A stretch of DNA of 64,000 nucleotides from Prosthecobacter dejongeii. GTDB taxonomy: Bacteria; Verrucomicrobiota; Verrucomicrobiia; Verrucomicrobiales; Verrucomicrobiaceae. Under the pieces are notes generated by a model, which made no database searches, had not been told where the DNA came from, and saw only the letters and a list, made by a program, of their open reading frames with translations. Below are positions 26,300 through 34,665 of the stretch, in pieces (the first letter of the stretch is position 1; each line of letters begins with the position of its first letter). The stretch is from positions 104,943 through 168,942 of the forward strand of contig NZ_JACHIF010000004.1 of the NCBI RefSeq assembly GCF_014203045.1, in the 5' to 3' direction. Made by a program: the position numbers and the translations under genes.

Positions 26300-27898
26300 A
26301 TGAAAACACCCATTCGATTGACTCAAATCCTGGCCGCTGCGGGACTGTTGACTCTCTCCATCAGCCCTTTAGTTGCCGATCTGAAAGCTCCCCCTAAGCT
26401 GGCGGCGAGCGAATTCCATGCGCGTCTTTTGAAAGACGATGCTGCCCTGCCCGCTGGTGGGCAACTGCAGATGAGCTACGCTACGGTAGTGGAAAAGATC
26501 CTCCCCAGCGTCGTCACCATCTTTGCCTACGGTGGCAAGTCAGATTCAGAAACGCCAAAGCTGGAGGACATCCCTCCTCAATTGCGTCCCTTCTTTGATC
26601 GTTTCTTTGATGAAAACGGCAATCCAGAGTCCCCGCAACAGCAGCCTCGAAACCCACGCGGACGCCGAGGTGGCCAACAGCAAGAGGAAGAAGAGCGTAG
26701 CCGACCAAATGGTGTCGGTTCGGGTTTCATCGTTTCAAGTGACGGCTACATCATGACTAACAATCACGTCGTGGGTGAAGCTGAGAAAATCGAAGCGGTG
26801 GTGGAAATCAATGGCCTGAGCCGCACTTATTTAGCCAAGGTTATCGGGACTGATCCTCTGACAGATGTGGCCTTAATCAAGATTGATGCCACAGATCTGC
26901 CCCAGGCCACTTTGGGTGACAGCGATAAACTTCGCGTGGGTGACATTGTGCTCGCTGCCGGGGCACCGATGGAATTGAACCGCTCCGTAACCCAGGGTAT
27001 CGTGAGTGCTTTGGGTCGCAGTGGCATGAATATCGTAGGCAATGGCCGCATGGCGGGTTATGAAGACTTCATCCAGACGGATGCGTCTATTAACCCAGGG
27101 AATTCCGGCGGCCCGTTGGTGGATGCCCTTGGGCGTGTGGTGGGTATCAATACCGCCATCCTTTCTCGCTCCGGGATGAATGCAGGGATTGGCTTCGCCA
27201 TTCCGGTGAACATGGCCATGCGCATTGTCGAAGACCTGATTGACAACGGTTCCGTTCGTCGTGGTCGCCTGGGCATTGTGTTGATGGATTTGGATCGCGA
27301 AAAAGCGGAAATCTTGGGCTTAAAAGACCAGGGTGGAGCTGTTGTTCGCACAGTCTTTAATGATACACCGGCTGAAAAAGCAGGGATGGAACCTGGAGAT
27401 GTGGTGACTCACGTGGATGGTCAGCGTGTGGATAGCAGTGCCAAACTGCGCCTCGTTATCAGTGGTCGGAAACCCGGCACCGCCGTGAATCTCACGGTCT
27501 TGCGTGATGGCAAGAGCGTGCCGGTGACGGCGACTCTGGATGAGATGACCGATGATGCCGTGGCTCAGTCGAACACGAATTCGCCACGCGGTGGTGGCAC
27601 GGGCACCAGCATTGCCGAAATCATTCCTGGAGTGACGGTGCAGAATCTCACTCCAGCCACGCGTGAACGATATGACATCCCGGCCAATGTCGTTGGAGTC
27701 ATCGTCACAAAGTTGGAAGCTGAAAGCAAGGCCGCCGCCATGGGGATGGAGGAGGGGGACGTCATCATGACGGTCAATAAAAACCCCGTCCGTGCGGTGG
27801 GGGAAGCCCATGAGATGGCGAAGACCAGCGAAAAAACGGTGATGCTCAAAGTCTATCGTGGTGGTGACACCATGCTTTTCATGGTGAACAAAAACTGA
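26300..27898 (+). CDS. degP: Periplasmic serine protease DegP/HtrA (Do family)
   Basis: The 532-residue precursor has a signal peptide, a trypsin-like domain and two PDZ domains. The catalytic triad is visible as His156 (TNNHVV), Asp189 (LTDVALIK) and Ser269 (NPGNSGGP). PDZ1 covers about 325-420 and PDZ2 about 440-530. An LA-loop insert rich in Gln, Arg and Glu (about 112-136) sits before the protease core, where DegP also has its regulatory loop. It degrades or refolds misfolded envelope proteins. The gene stands alone with a strong terminator after it. Confidence 0.95.
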   Translation: MKTPIRLTQILAAAGLLTLSISPLVADLKAPPKLAASEFHARLLKDDAALPAGGQLQMSYATVVEKILPSVVTIFAYGGKSDSETPKLEDIPPQLRPFFDRFFDENGNPESPQQQPRNPRGRRGGQQQEEEERSRPNGVGSGFIVSSDGYIMTNNHVVGEAEKIEAVVEINGLSRTYLAKVIGTDPLTDVALIKIDATDLPQATLGDSDKLRVGDIVLAAGAPMELNRSVTQGIVSALGRSGMNIVGNGRMAGYEDFIQTDASINPGNSGGPLVDALGRVVGINTAILSRSGMNAGIGFAIPVNMAMRIVEDLIDNGSVRRGRLGIVLMDLDREKAEILGLKDQGGAVVRTVFNDTPAEKAGMEPGDVVTHVDGQRVDSSAKLRLVISGRKPGTAVNLTVLRDGKSVPVTATLDEMTDDAVAQSNTNSPRGGGTGTSIAEIIPGVTVQNLTPATRERYDIPANVVGVIVTKLEAESKAAAMGMEEGDVIMTVNKNPVRAVGEAHEMAKTSEKTVMLKVYRGGDTMLFMVNKN

Positions 27899-27919
27899 TG
27901 GGTCTCCCTTGAGATTCTT

Positions 27920-27954
27920 GCCCGTGCCTTCCTTCTGAAGGCACGGGCTTTTTT
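27920..27954 (+). terminator. Rho-independent terminator of degP
   Basis: GCCCGTGCCTTC and GAAGGCACGGGC form a perfect 12-bp stem around a five-base loop and are followed by six T (27949-27954). Confidence 0.95.
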
Positions 27955-27984
27955 GTGCTCAAGGGTTGAGAAATAGTCCTTTTA

Positions 27985-28368
27985 GTGCATAGTGATGTTG
28001 TGACAGGTTCGTTCCATGGCCCTCCCCAAGCCTCGGCGACTCCCGTTTTGCCGGGAAGGCCGCGCACGGCCCCTGCGGAGCCGAGTCTCCAGCCAGATCT
28101 GGAACCGCCATACCATGTGATCCTGCATGACGACGATGAACACACTCATCGTTATGTGGTGAACATGATGATGCAGATCTTTGGGTACGATGCCTCGAAG
28201 GGCTTTCAAATCGCCTGTGAGGTGAACGAAAGTGGACGAGCCATCGTGGTGACCTGCCACAAGGAACTGGCCGAATTTCGGGTGGAGCAGATACATAAGT
28301 ATGTGGACGAGCTTCCTGCCGCCAATGAACCCGGGCCCATGAAGGCCTCGATGGAGCCAGTGGAGTAA
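27985..28368 (+). CDS. clpS: Divergent ClpS-family adaptor
   Basis: The protein has 127 residues from GTG 27985 (an in-frame GTG at 28000 is the alternative); no ATG fits. After a Pro-rich tail of about 42 residues comes a ClpS fold: YHVILHDDDEHTHRYVVNMM, then ACEVNESGRAIVV and the helix KELAEFRVEQIHKY. ClpS delivers N-degron substrates to ClpA or ClpC. Compared with E. coli ClpS, the NDD motif reads DDD with one residue inserted before the Thr. The His that binds the degron amino group (His66 in E. coli) aligns with Asn. Specificity may therefore differ. No clpA or clpC is adjacent. Confidence 0.82.
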   Translation: MHSDVVTGSFHGPPQASATPVLPGRPRTAPAEPSLQPDLEPPYHVILHDDDEHTHRYVVNMMMQIFGYDASKGFQIACEVNESGRAIVVTCHKELAEFRVEQIHKYVDELPAANEPGPMKASMEPVE

Positions 28369-28400
28369 GTTTGAAACTTTTTGCAGGCTGGGCGGGTTAA

Positions 28401-29552
28401 ATGAGGACCATGAAGCCTTCCTACACCCATTTGCTGTTCTTAGCTCTTTCCTTAAGCGTCCTGGCCCAGGAAACGCCCGCCCCGGCGGACCGTACTCAGC
28501 GGTTGTTTGACCAGATTGATGCTAATAAGGATGGCAAGCTGGCAAAGGAAGAACTGCCAGAACGGCTACGTCCAAATTTCAGCCGGGTGGATACTGACAA
28601 GGATGGCTTCATCTCACGCGCTGAGCATCAGACCGTGGTGGGTCGGTCAAAAGAGGCACGTCCAGCCCCTGGACAGCGCCCGTTACCGGCTGGGGTCGAG
28701 GCGAAATTGGACTTGGCTTATGCCGAGTCTGATAACCCACGTCAGAAGCTGGATCTCTATCTTCCCAAGCTACGCAAAACGGAAAAGCCGCTACCCGTCA
28801 TCATTTTTATTCATGGCGGCGGCTGGCGGGGAGGGGATAAAAGCAGTGGCATTGGCAATGTGGGGCGCTTTGTCGCCTCCGGGGAATATGCGGGGGTTTC
28901 TGTGGGCTATCGATTAACCAATGAAGCTCAATGGCCTGCTCAGATTCATGATTGCAAAGCCGCCATCCGTTGGGTGAAAGCGCATGCTCAAGAATATGGA
29001 CTGGATGCCTCAAAAATTGGCGTCTGGGGAACCTCCGCTGGTGGGCATCTTGTGTCTATGCTCGGCACGAGTGGAGATGTTAAAGAGCTTGAAGGCAACC
29101 TGGGCAAGCACCTGGATCAAGATAGCAAGGTGACCTGCGTGGTGAATTTCTTCGGGCCAGAAAACTTCCTCACCATGGTTCGCCAGCCTAGCACGATCAA
29201 CCGCACTCAAGGTAAAGATTACCCTGAAGCTTTGTTGTTAGGCGGGCCAGTCCCTGAGCGTGAAGCCGTGGCTAAGGAGGCCTCTCCCGTCACGCACGTC
29301 TCTGCAGGAGATGCCGTTTTCTTCACTGCTCACGGCACGAAAGACCCTCTCGTGCCATTCGCGCAAGGGGAAGAAATCCATGCTGCACTGAAGAAGGCAG
29401 GCGTCCCTTCGATCCTCCAAGAAATGACCAATGGAGGTCATGGTTTCCGAAGTGAAGTGCTGGATCAACGGATTCAACAGTTCTTTAATCAGCATCTGCG
29501 TGGTGTTGAATCGGAGATCGAGACCACGCCGATTGCAATTGATGCGAAATGA
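28401..29552 (+). CDS. Secreted alpha/beta-hydrolase with two EF-hands
   Basis: The 383-residue precursor carries a signal peptide (ATG 28401, or 28410 which has GAGG just upstream), then two EF-hand calcium loops, DANKDGKLAKEE (40-51) and DTDKDGFISRAE (64-75). A BD-FAE/esterase-type alpha/beta hydrolase follows, with oxyanion motif HGGGW (138-142), nucleophile GTSAGG (Ser about 212), acid in HGTKDPLVP and base in GGHGF. Such enzymes deacylate plant or algal polysaccharides or act on small esters. The EF-hands may bind calcium outside the cell for stability. It is convergent with the ThuA-domain gene. Confidence 0.87.
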   Translation: MRTMKPSYTHLLFLALSLSVLAQETPAPADRTQRLFDQIDANKDGKLAKEELPERLRPNFSRVDTDKDGFISRAEHQTVVGRSKEARPAPGQRPLPAGVEAKLDLAYAESDNPRQKLDLYLPKLRKTEKPLPVIIFIHGGGWRGGDKSSGIGNVGRFVASGEYAGVSVGYRLTNEAQWPAQIHDCKAAIRWVKAHAQEYGLDASKIGVWGTSAGGHLVSMLGTSGDVKELEGNLGKHLDQDSKVTCVVNFFGPENFLTMVRQPSTINRTQGKDYPEALLLGGPVPEREAVAKEASPVTHVSAGDAVFFTAHGTKDPLVPFAQGEEIHAALKKAGVPSILQEMTNGGHGFRSEVLDQRIQQFFNQHLRGVESEIETTPIAIDAK

Positions 29553-29567
29553 CAAAACTACGCTTTG

Positions 29568-30503
29568 TTACTTTTTAGGTTTTGCCGGTGTGGGTGGCTT
29601 CGGCTCGACGTAAGGCGGGTTCGTGTAGGCACCTGGGGCCACGTCTTTTAGGTTCGCAGGGATCTCAGCCTGCACTTGGCCGAGTGCCCAGCGCACACCG
29701 CCGATGAGGATGTCTTGGAAAACAGGATTGGTCCAAATGTCTTCCCGGTGGCCCATGGCGGTGTACCACACGCGGCCTTCGCCTTCTTTGCGTGCCCAGG
29801 CACTGGGGAAAGGCGGGCGTTTGTATTCATCTCCGGTCATTGCTGGAGCATCCATCAAACTGAGCACGTGGATATCTGGGGTGAAGTCTTTGAGCGAGTA
29901 CCACTCTTCATGGAGGGAATATTCAGGACCAACTTTTTCAAAGCCTGGAAACGTGGGATTCACCACGGTGTTTTTCACCGCTTGTTGAGCTCCATGTTTG
30001 ATGAACTCTCCGCCAAGGAAACGCACATAAGAATCGGCTTTTTCCCCATGATTGAGGTAACGATCTGGGCCTTTTTTAGACTCGTTGTTGGTGTGGAAAG
30101 TATCGCTGGCCGAGTGAGTGCCGATGAAACCTTTGCCAGACTTGACGAAGTCGAAAAGAGCCTGCTTGCCTTCTGCTGTCATGGGCGGCTGCTTGTCCGT
30201 GCCCTCCTCCAGGAGATTGCCTGTGGTGTAAAAGAACACAGCATCAAATTGAGCCAAATAGTCTTTGCCAAATTTGGAACCGTCTTTGGAAAACTCAAAG
30301 TCCCAGCCTTGCTTGGCTCCGAGTTCCAGCAGCACTTTTTCAGCATAACTGGGCTGGCCATTTTTCCACGAGATGACGCTGTGTTCAAAGCCGCTGGACT
30401 TAGAAAAGAACAGGATGCGAGGCTTTTTGGTTTCGGGTGCGGCGAAGACGAGGCTGAGAGCGAGGCCGAGACAGACCAATGGGGCGAGAAGTTTCGGGAG
30501 CAT
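29568..30503 (-). CDS. Secreted ThuA-domain protein
   Basis: The 311-residue precursor has a signal peptide (LLAPLVCLGLALSLVFA) and a single ThuA-like class I glutamine-amidotransferase-type domain: KKPRILFFSKSSGFEHS at the front, FDAVFFYTTGN, GKGFIGTHSASDTF, LHEEWYSLKDF, and GRVWYTAMGHREDIW near the end. ThuA-like proteins are tied to trehalose or other sugar use, but their reaction is unsettled. A Pro/Lys-rich tail follows. It is downstream of, and co-directional with, the sugar isomerase-like gene, 43 bp apart, a pairing common in Planctomycetes and Verrucomicrobia. Confidence 0.87.
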   Translation of the reverse strand: MLPKLLAPLVCLGLALSLVFAAPETKKPRILFFSKSSGFEHSVISWKNGQPSYAEKVLLELGAKQGWDFEFSKDGSKFGKDYLAQFDAVFFYTTGNLLEEGTDKQPPMTAEGKQALFDFVKSGKGFIGTHSASDTFHTNNESKKGPDRYLNHGEKADSYVRFLGGEFIKHGAQQAVKNTVVNPTFPGFEKVGPEYSLHEEWYSLKDFTPDIHVLSLMDAPAMTGDEYKRPPFPSAWARKEGEGRVWYTAMGHREDIWTNPVFQDILIGGVRWALGQVQAEIPANLKDVAPGAYTNPPYVEPKPPTPAKPKK

Positions 30504-30546
30504 AATGAGTGTCGGCTTTTATCCTGGGTGGGCAGCGGTGTAAAGG

Positions 30547-31428
30547 CTAGGCTGTGGCTTTCCGGGCCGCAGTTACTAGATCCATAAACAGCTTTTTCTG
30601 CTCAGCGAGGGCAGCGATTCGATCTGCAGGTTTGGTGCGGGCCTCCAGAAGGATCCAACCTTCGTAATCCGCTTCAACGAGGAGTTTGGCCAACTGGTCA
30701 TAGGGGTATTTGCCTTCATTGACTTCACGGATGTGAGTCGTTTTGCCCAGGTAAGGCTGCACTTTAGCAAAGTTGGCGGCAATGCCTTCGCCTTTTAGAT
30801 CTTCGTCATTGGAGTTCCAACAAACGCGGACGTTATCCCGCGCAGCCACTTCCATGATGGTTTTGATATGGCCGAGGTCGCAGACACCTCCGTGTACTTC
30901 TAGACGGATTTCCTGGCCGAAGCCCAGGGCGTAATCGCCGAGTTCGGCCAGGGACTTGCCGATCTGTTCCAGAGTCTTTTCCACGGGTACCTCTTTGGGA
31001 AGGGCGTTTGGTTTCACCTTCACACCACTGCCGCCGATGTCGTGGCTGAGCTTGATGTAGTCTTTGGCCGTGGCGAGGTTCTTTTGCACCTGGGCTGCAT
31101 CGGCACTGTGAAACTCGGCATTGGTGCCCATGCCCAGTATTTCGACAGGGGAGTCTTCGAAGCGCTTTCTTACTTCTCCGCGCTCTTGAGCGTTCAGGAC
31201 GGGTTCCACCTTGTGGGCGTGCTCGATGCGCAGTTCCACGCCCAGCACCTGAGCTTGTTCGCAATTGGCGATCAGAGTGGGAAGGTCCCAGTCTGCACCC
31301 CACATGTAGGTCACCAGGCCATACTGGATGTTCTCACCCTTGTAGCTGAGCTTGGCCTCCTGAGCGGCGAGAAAGCCGGTGGCGCTGCTGCCGAGGAGAG
31401 TGGTGAGGAAATGGCGGCGGGTGTTCAT
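30547..31428 (-). CDS. Exported sugar phosphate isomerase/epimerase-like TIM-barrel protein
   Basis: The 293-residue protein begins MNTRRHFLTTLLGSSATGF, a twin-arginine-like export signal. The rest is an AP-endonuclease-family-2/xylose-isomerase-like TIM barrel with metal-ligand candidates in VELRIEHAH, IRLEVHGGVCD, VCWNSNDED and the C-terminal WILLEARTK. Members isomerise, epimerise or dehydrate sugars; the substrate cannot be named. It is the upstream gene of a two-gene unit with the ThuA protein. Confidence 0.8.
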   Translation of the reverse strand: MNTRRHFLTTLLGSSATGFLAAQEAKLSYKGENIQYGLVTYMWGADWDLPTLIANCEQAQVLGVELRIEHAHKVEPVLNAQERGEVRKRFEDSPVEILGMGTNAEFHSADAAQVQKNLATAKDYIKLSHDIGGSGVKVKPNALPKEVPVEKTLEQIGKSLAELGDYALGFGQEIRLEVHGGVCDLGHIKTIMEVAARDNVRVCWNSNDEDLKGEGIAANFAKVQPYLGKTTHIREVNEGKYPYDQLAKLLVEADYEGWILLEARTKPADRIAALAEQKKLFMDLVTAARKATA

Positions 31429-31591
31429 GGGGAAAGAAGGAGGAAGCGAAGTTGAACGAAAGTCGGGGGTGAAAACAATCCTTTTTTGTCCGCCATTTTG
31501 GTCGGTAGTGATGCGCAGATGCTTTACCTCTGCCTACGTCTAATGAAAGAGCGTGCATGCCGTTGTTAACCTGGTTGATAAACATTTGGTT

Positions 31592-32353
31592 ATGAACTTG
31601 TTTTCTTTTTTCCTGCGTTCCTGTCACGGGTTGCATGCCCTGGCTGTCCTGCTGCCCCTTTGCCTGGGGAGCTGCGTGGGGGCACGGGTGAAGTCGGGGG
31701 TCACCTTTCGGGATCCGGCGTTTGTCCAGGGGGCCCTGAAAGGAAAAACGGTGGCCGTCACTGGTGTGCTGGTGGGTCCCCACATCACTCCGCCCAACCG
31801 AGTGCAGGAAGCCATGATCCTAGAGGATCTGGAGGCTCAGCTCAAGGCTTCTCCCGCACTGGGTTCCGTCATCGGAGGGAAGTTTTTTGAGCAGAAGGTG
31901 GGGAAGGTTTGGGATCGTGCTCTGTGGCAGAAATCTGGCAACTTGAAACTGGCCCTGACCCCGGCGCAAAAGGCCAGGGTCCAGTCCCTGGGCATCCATT
32001 ACTTCCTGGTGGTCACCCTGCCAGTAAACAACACCCAGGAGCGGATTGACCGCCATACTTTCACTCACACCAACACGACTTATGATGAGAAGGGAAACGT
32101 GGAGACCTGTGACTCTACGACAACTTACACTACCCAGTCCATGAGCTTCCGCAGGCTGGTGGCCTGCCATCATCTGTATGATGTAGCCACCGGACTCAAT
32201 GTCTGGCGCACGTATGGCGAGCACGTTCTTTATCGAATGTCCGAAAGGAGCTCTACTTCCGGCTACCCTGAGGCGCCACCTTTTCCGGCCCCGCCAGGGG
32301 AGTCTGAGGTGGTGAAGGCGATCTCTGAAAAAGTGCTGAAGCTGCTCAAATGA
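31592..32353 (+). CDS. Lipoprotein of unknown function
   Basis: The 253-residue precursor (ATG 31592) has a signal peptide with lipobox LCLGSC. The mature part contains a Thr-rich stretch (FTHTNTTYDEKGNV followed by CDSTTTYTTQS) and the segment MSFRRLVACHHLYDVATGLN with VWRTYGEH. It ends in a Pro-rich loop and the amphipathic helix EVVKAISEKVLKLLK. I do not recognise a family. The pattern of a non-enzymatic envelope lipoprotein fits best. It is convergent with the SPFH gene and shares a terminator with it. Confidence 0.7.
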   Translation: MNLFSFFLRSCHGLHALAVLLPLCLGSCVGARVKSGVTFRDPAFVQGALKGKTVAVTGVLVGPHITPPNRVQEAMILEDLEAQLKASPALGSVIGGKFFEQKVGKVWDRALWQKSGNLKLALTPAQKARVQSLGIHYFLVVTLPVNNTQERIDRHTFTHTNTTYDEKGNVETCDSTTTYTTQSMSFRRLVACHHLYDVATGLNVWRTYGEHVLYRMSERSSTSGYPEAPPFPAPPGESEVVKAISEKVLKLLK

Positions 32354-32355
32354 AA

Positions 32356-32385
32356 AAGCCCGCATCTGTTTCCAGATGCGGGCTT
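32356..32385. terminator. Bidirectional hairpin terminator
   Basis: AAGCCCGCATCTG and CAGATGCGGGCTT form a perfect 13-bp stem around a four-base loop. It starts two bases after the lipoprotein stop and lies 20 bp from the convergent SPFH stop. Short A/T ends flank it on both strands. Confidence 0.9.
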
Positions 32386-32404
32386 ATGCAATGATGCTGC
32401 AGGA

Positions 32405-33469
32405 TCAGTGGGAAAGGAACTCCTCCAGCGCCGCCTTGGTGATGCGATACTGGGTGCCGATCTTCTTGCCCTTGAGGTCCCCGGCTTCAATGCTGGCGAG
32501 GACGTCGCCTTCAGTCACGCCGAGGGTCTGGGCTACCTGAGCCGGAGTGAGGATATCAGCTACCGGAGCAGCCGCAGGGGCGCCGACTGCGGGCGTGGCT
32601 TGAGGCTGGTTGGGATTAAAGACTCCCTGATTAAACATTTGGTTAGCCATGCCAAAGCCCATGGCGATTTCTGCGGCTGCACCGGCAGGGCCACCGCCTT
32701 CGCCTTTGGCCATGCCTTCAGCCATCTGGAACTTCACGTAATCGTTCAGGTTTCCGATCGCGCTCATGCTGCTGCGTTTGTCGATCGCGGCTTCGACTTC
32801 TGGCGGCACGCTGGCGTTTTCCAGAAGGAAGGTGGTGATTTCGATACCGTACTTGCTGACGGTTGCTGGATTGATGATCGGCAGTAGCGCATCGCCCAGC
32901 TCGCTGTAACGAGTGGCAAGATCAAGCACGGGCACCTTGGCGCTGGCCAGAGCATCCGTGAAGACGCTGACGATGCGGCTGCGCATGGTGTCGGCGAATT
33001 CATCCAGGCGGAAGTGGTGGTCGGAGCCGGCGACTTCCTTGAGGAAGACCTTGGGGTCCACAATCTTGAAGTCGAAGGTGCCGAAGGCGCGGACGCGGAC
33101 GATGCCGAAGTCCTGGTCACGCATCATGATGGGGTTGCTGGTTCCCCATTTGTTACCGGTGAAAAGGCGGGTGGTGACGTAGTAGATGTCTGCCTTGAAA
33201 GGTGATTCAAAACCATACTTCCAGCCTTTCAGCGTGGAAAGGATGGGGATGTTGTCCGTGGTGAGGCTGTGTTTGCCAGGCTCAAACGTGTCGCCAAACT
33301 GTCCCAGATAAACGAACTGGGCCACCTGGGACTCCCGCACGATGAGCTGAGCCCCGCGTTTGATTTCCTTGTCCTCGTCTGGGAAACGCCAGGAGAGCGT
33401 GTCACGTGAGTCATCTGTCCACTGGATGATTTCCAGGAACTGTCCTTTGAGGTAATCCATGAGGCCCAT
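32405..33469 (-). CDS. SPFH-domain protein fused to a C-terminal excisionase-type HTH
   Basis: The 354-residue protein has an SPFH/YdjI-like (virion-core-protein-like) region over about residues 1-235, with RGAQLIVRESQVAQFVYLG, RVRAFGTFDFKIVDPKVF and ITTFLLENASVPPEVEAAID. A Gly/Ala/Gln/Pro-rich linker follows (about 250-305). The last 50 residues, DILTPAQVAQTLGVTEGDVL and onward to ITKAALEEFLSH, look like a MerR/Xis-type helix-turn-helix. Relatives of YdjI usually end in a zinc ribbon, so this ending is unusual. No transmembrane helix is seen. The role may be membrane-associated scaffolding. It runs downstream of the alpha/beta hydrolase gene. Confidence 0.82.
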   Translation of the reverse strand: MGLMDYLKGQFLEIIQWTDDSRDTLSWRFPDEDKEIKRGAQLIVRESQVAQFVYLGQFGDTFEPGKHSLTTDNIPILSTLKGWKYGFESPFKADIYYVTTRLFTGNKWGTSNPIMMRDQDFGIVRVRAFGTFDFKIVDPKVFLKEVAGSDHHFRLDEFADTMRSRIVSVFTDALASAKVPVLDLATRYSELGDALLPIINPATVSKYGIEITTFLLENASVPPEVEAAIDKRSSMSAIGNLNDYVKFQMAEGMAKGEGGGPAGAAAEIAMGFGMANQMFNQGVFNPNQPQATPAVGAPAAAPVADILTPAQVAQTLGVTEGDVLASIEAGDLKGKKIGTQYRITKAALEEFLSH

Positions 33470-33524
33470 AATCGTGTAAAATAAAGAGTTGTGATGTCCT
33501 AGGGTTTGAGACTGGCGGCTGACA

Positions 33525-33568
33525 GCGGAATCATAGCACGTTTAAAAGACTGTCTGTTACGATTCCGC
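33525..33568. repeat. Inverted repeat between the hydrolase and SPFH genes
   Basis: GCGGAATC (33525-33532) and GATTCCGC (33561-33568) are perfect eight-base arms around 28 bases. It lies downstream of the hydrolase stop and upstream of the SPFH start on the minus strand. No T-run follows. It may be a weak terminator or an operator. Confidence 0.4.
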
Positions 33569-33584
33569 GCTCAATTTATCATCC

Positions 33585-34388
33585 TTAGTGCTTCAGAAGC
33601 CACTCGGTGGTGCGAGGGTTGAAGTCGGATAAGCATTCCCAATGGAAGGCATGTCCGGCATTGTCATAGAGATGGAGATCTGCGCCGGGGATGGCAGCGG
33701 CGACTTCTTCGCCCATCCATTTTGGGGTAAAGACATCGTCCTTGCCCCCGATGACGAGCGCAGGGCATTTGACGTTTTTCAGCTCGCCGATGGTGTTGTG
33801 AGTGATGGCGGCTGCGGCCTGGGCCTCCATGGCATGCACGGGCTGAGGGGCAGGATTGGTCGCTGCGTCTTTGAGGCCTTGCTGCATGTTGTTCCAGCAG
33901 TCGTCATTGTCGAACCAGGGTTTGGTGAAGATGAGCATCTGCACATAGTGCATGAAATCTTCTGGCCGCATGGTGGCTTTGCACTTCATCATGTGCTGCC
34001 AGGTGTAGAGACCGAAACGATCTTGCCGTGCCCAGGTGCACATGAGGATCATGCTTTTCACTTTATCTGGGTGACGTAGGGCGAGCTGCTGTGCGATGAC
34101 TGACCCAAGGGAGCAGCCGACGACGCGGGCCTGTTTGATGCCAAGTTGATCCATTAGGCCTGCATAGTCATCGGCCATCATGGCGCTGGTGTAAGGACCT
34201 TCGGGTTTATCCGTCTGGCCCACGCCTCGATTGTCGCCGAGGATGCAGCGAAAGTGTTTAGACCACTCGGCGGCATGGGCTTCCCAGACTCCGCCCGGCG
34301 CGGTCACGCCCATGATGCAAACCAGCGGTTCGCCGTTGCCGCGTTCTTCGTAATACATCTGGATTCCGTTGGTGCTAACGTGGGGCAT
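33585..34388 (-). CDS. Alpha/beta hydrolase, 3-oxoadipate enol-lactonase-like
   Basis: The 267-residue cytoplasmic protein has no signal peptide. It shows GNGEPLVCIMG, GDNRGVGQTDKPEGPY, nucleophile elbow GCSLGS (Ser about 93), acid in IGGKDDVFTP and base in NAGHAFHW. These are typical of small alpha/beta hydrolases such as enol-lactonases, haloperoxidase-like enzymes and carboxylesterases. Substrate unknown. It lies upstream of the SPFH gene on the same strand, 115 bp apart. Confidence 0.85.
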   Translation of the reverse strand: MPHVSTNGIQMYYEERGNGEPLVCIMGVTAPGGVWEAHAAEWSKHFRCILGDNRGVGQTDKPEGPYTSAMMADDYAGLMDQLGIKQARVVGCSLGSVIAQQLALRHPDKVKSMILMCTWARQDRFGLYTWQHMMKCKATMRPEDFMHYVQMLIFTKPWFDNDDCWNNMQQGLKDAATNPAPQPVHAMEAQAAAAITHNTIGELKNVKCPALVIGGKDDVFTPKWMGEEVAAAIPGADLHLYDNAGHAFHWECLSDFNPRTTEWLLKH

Positions 34389-34665
34389 GGTTTTGGAGGA
34401 AGGTTGTGTTTGAAGTGCTTAAGCGATCCATGTTCGCAGGGAACTAGGGTTAGCCGGGATTTAGCGGAAATGCGTGACTGCGCCAAGTAAAAGTCTCCAT
34501 GGATGTTGCTTCCTTCAATGTCGGAAGCTTGGTAGGGCGCTGCAAAAGGGCATTTTTAGGTTATGGTTGTCGGTCACTACCAACAAAAAATTTGTGACGT
34601 ACCGGGGGGCTCCGCGTTAAATGTTTCCGTTGAGACCAGAATGGGGCATAAAGGATTTGTCCTTT

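Noticed and set aside
29676..30587. Open frame of over 300 codons on the plus strand
   Set aside because: Antisense to the ThuA-domain gene; no recognisable protein features.
34389..34665. 277-bp gap with small open frames and a GCTTCC/GGAAGC hairpin near 34508-34529
   Set aside because: The frames have no ribosome binding site or family likeness, and a six-base stem is easily expected by chance.
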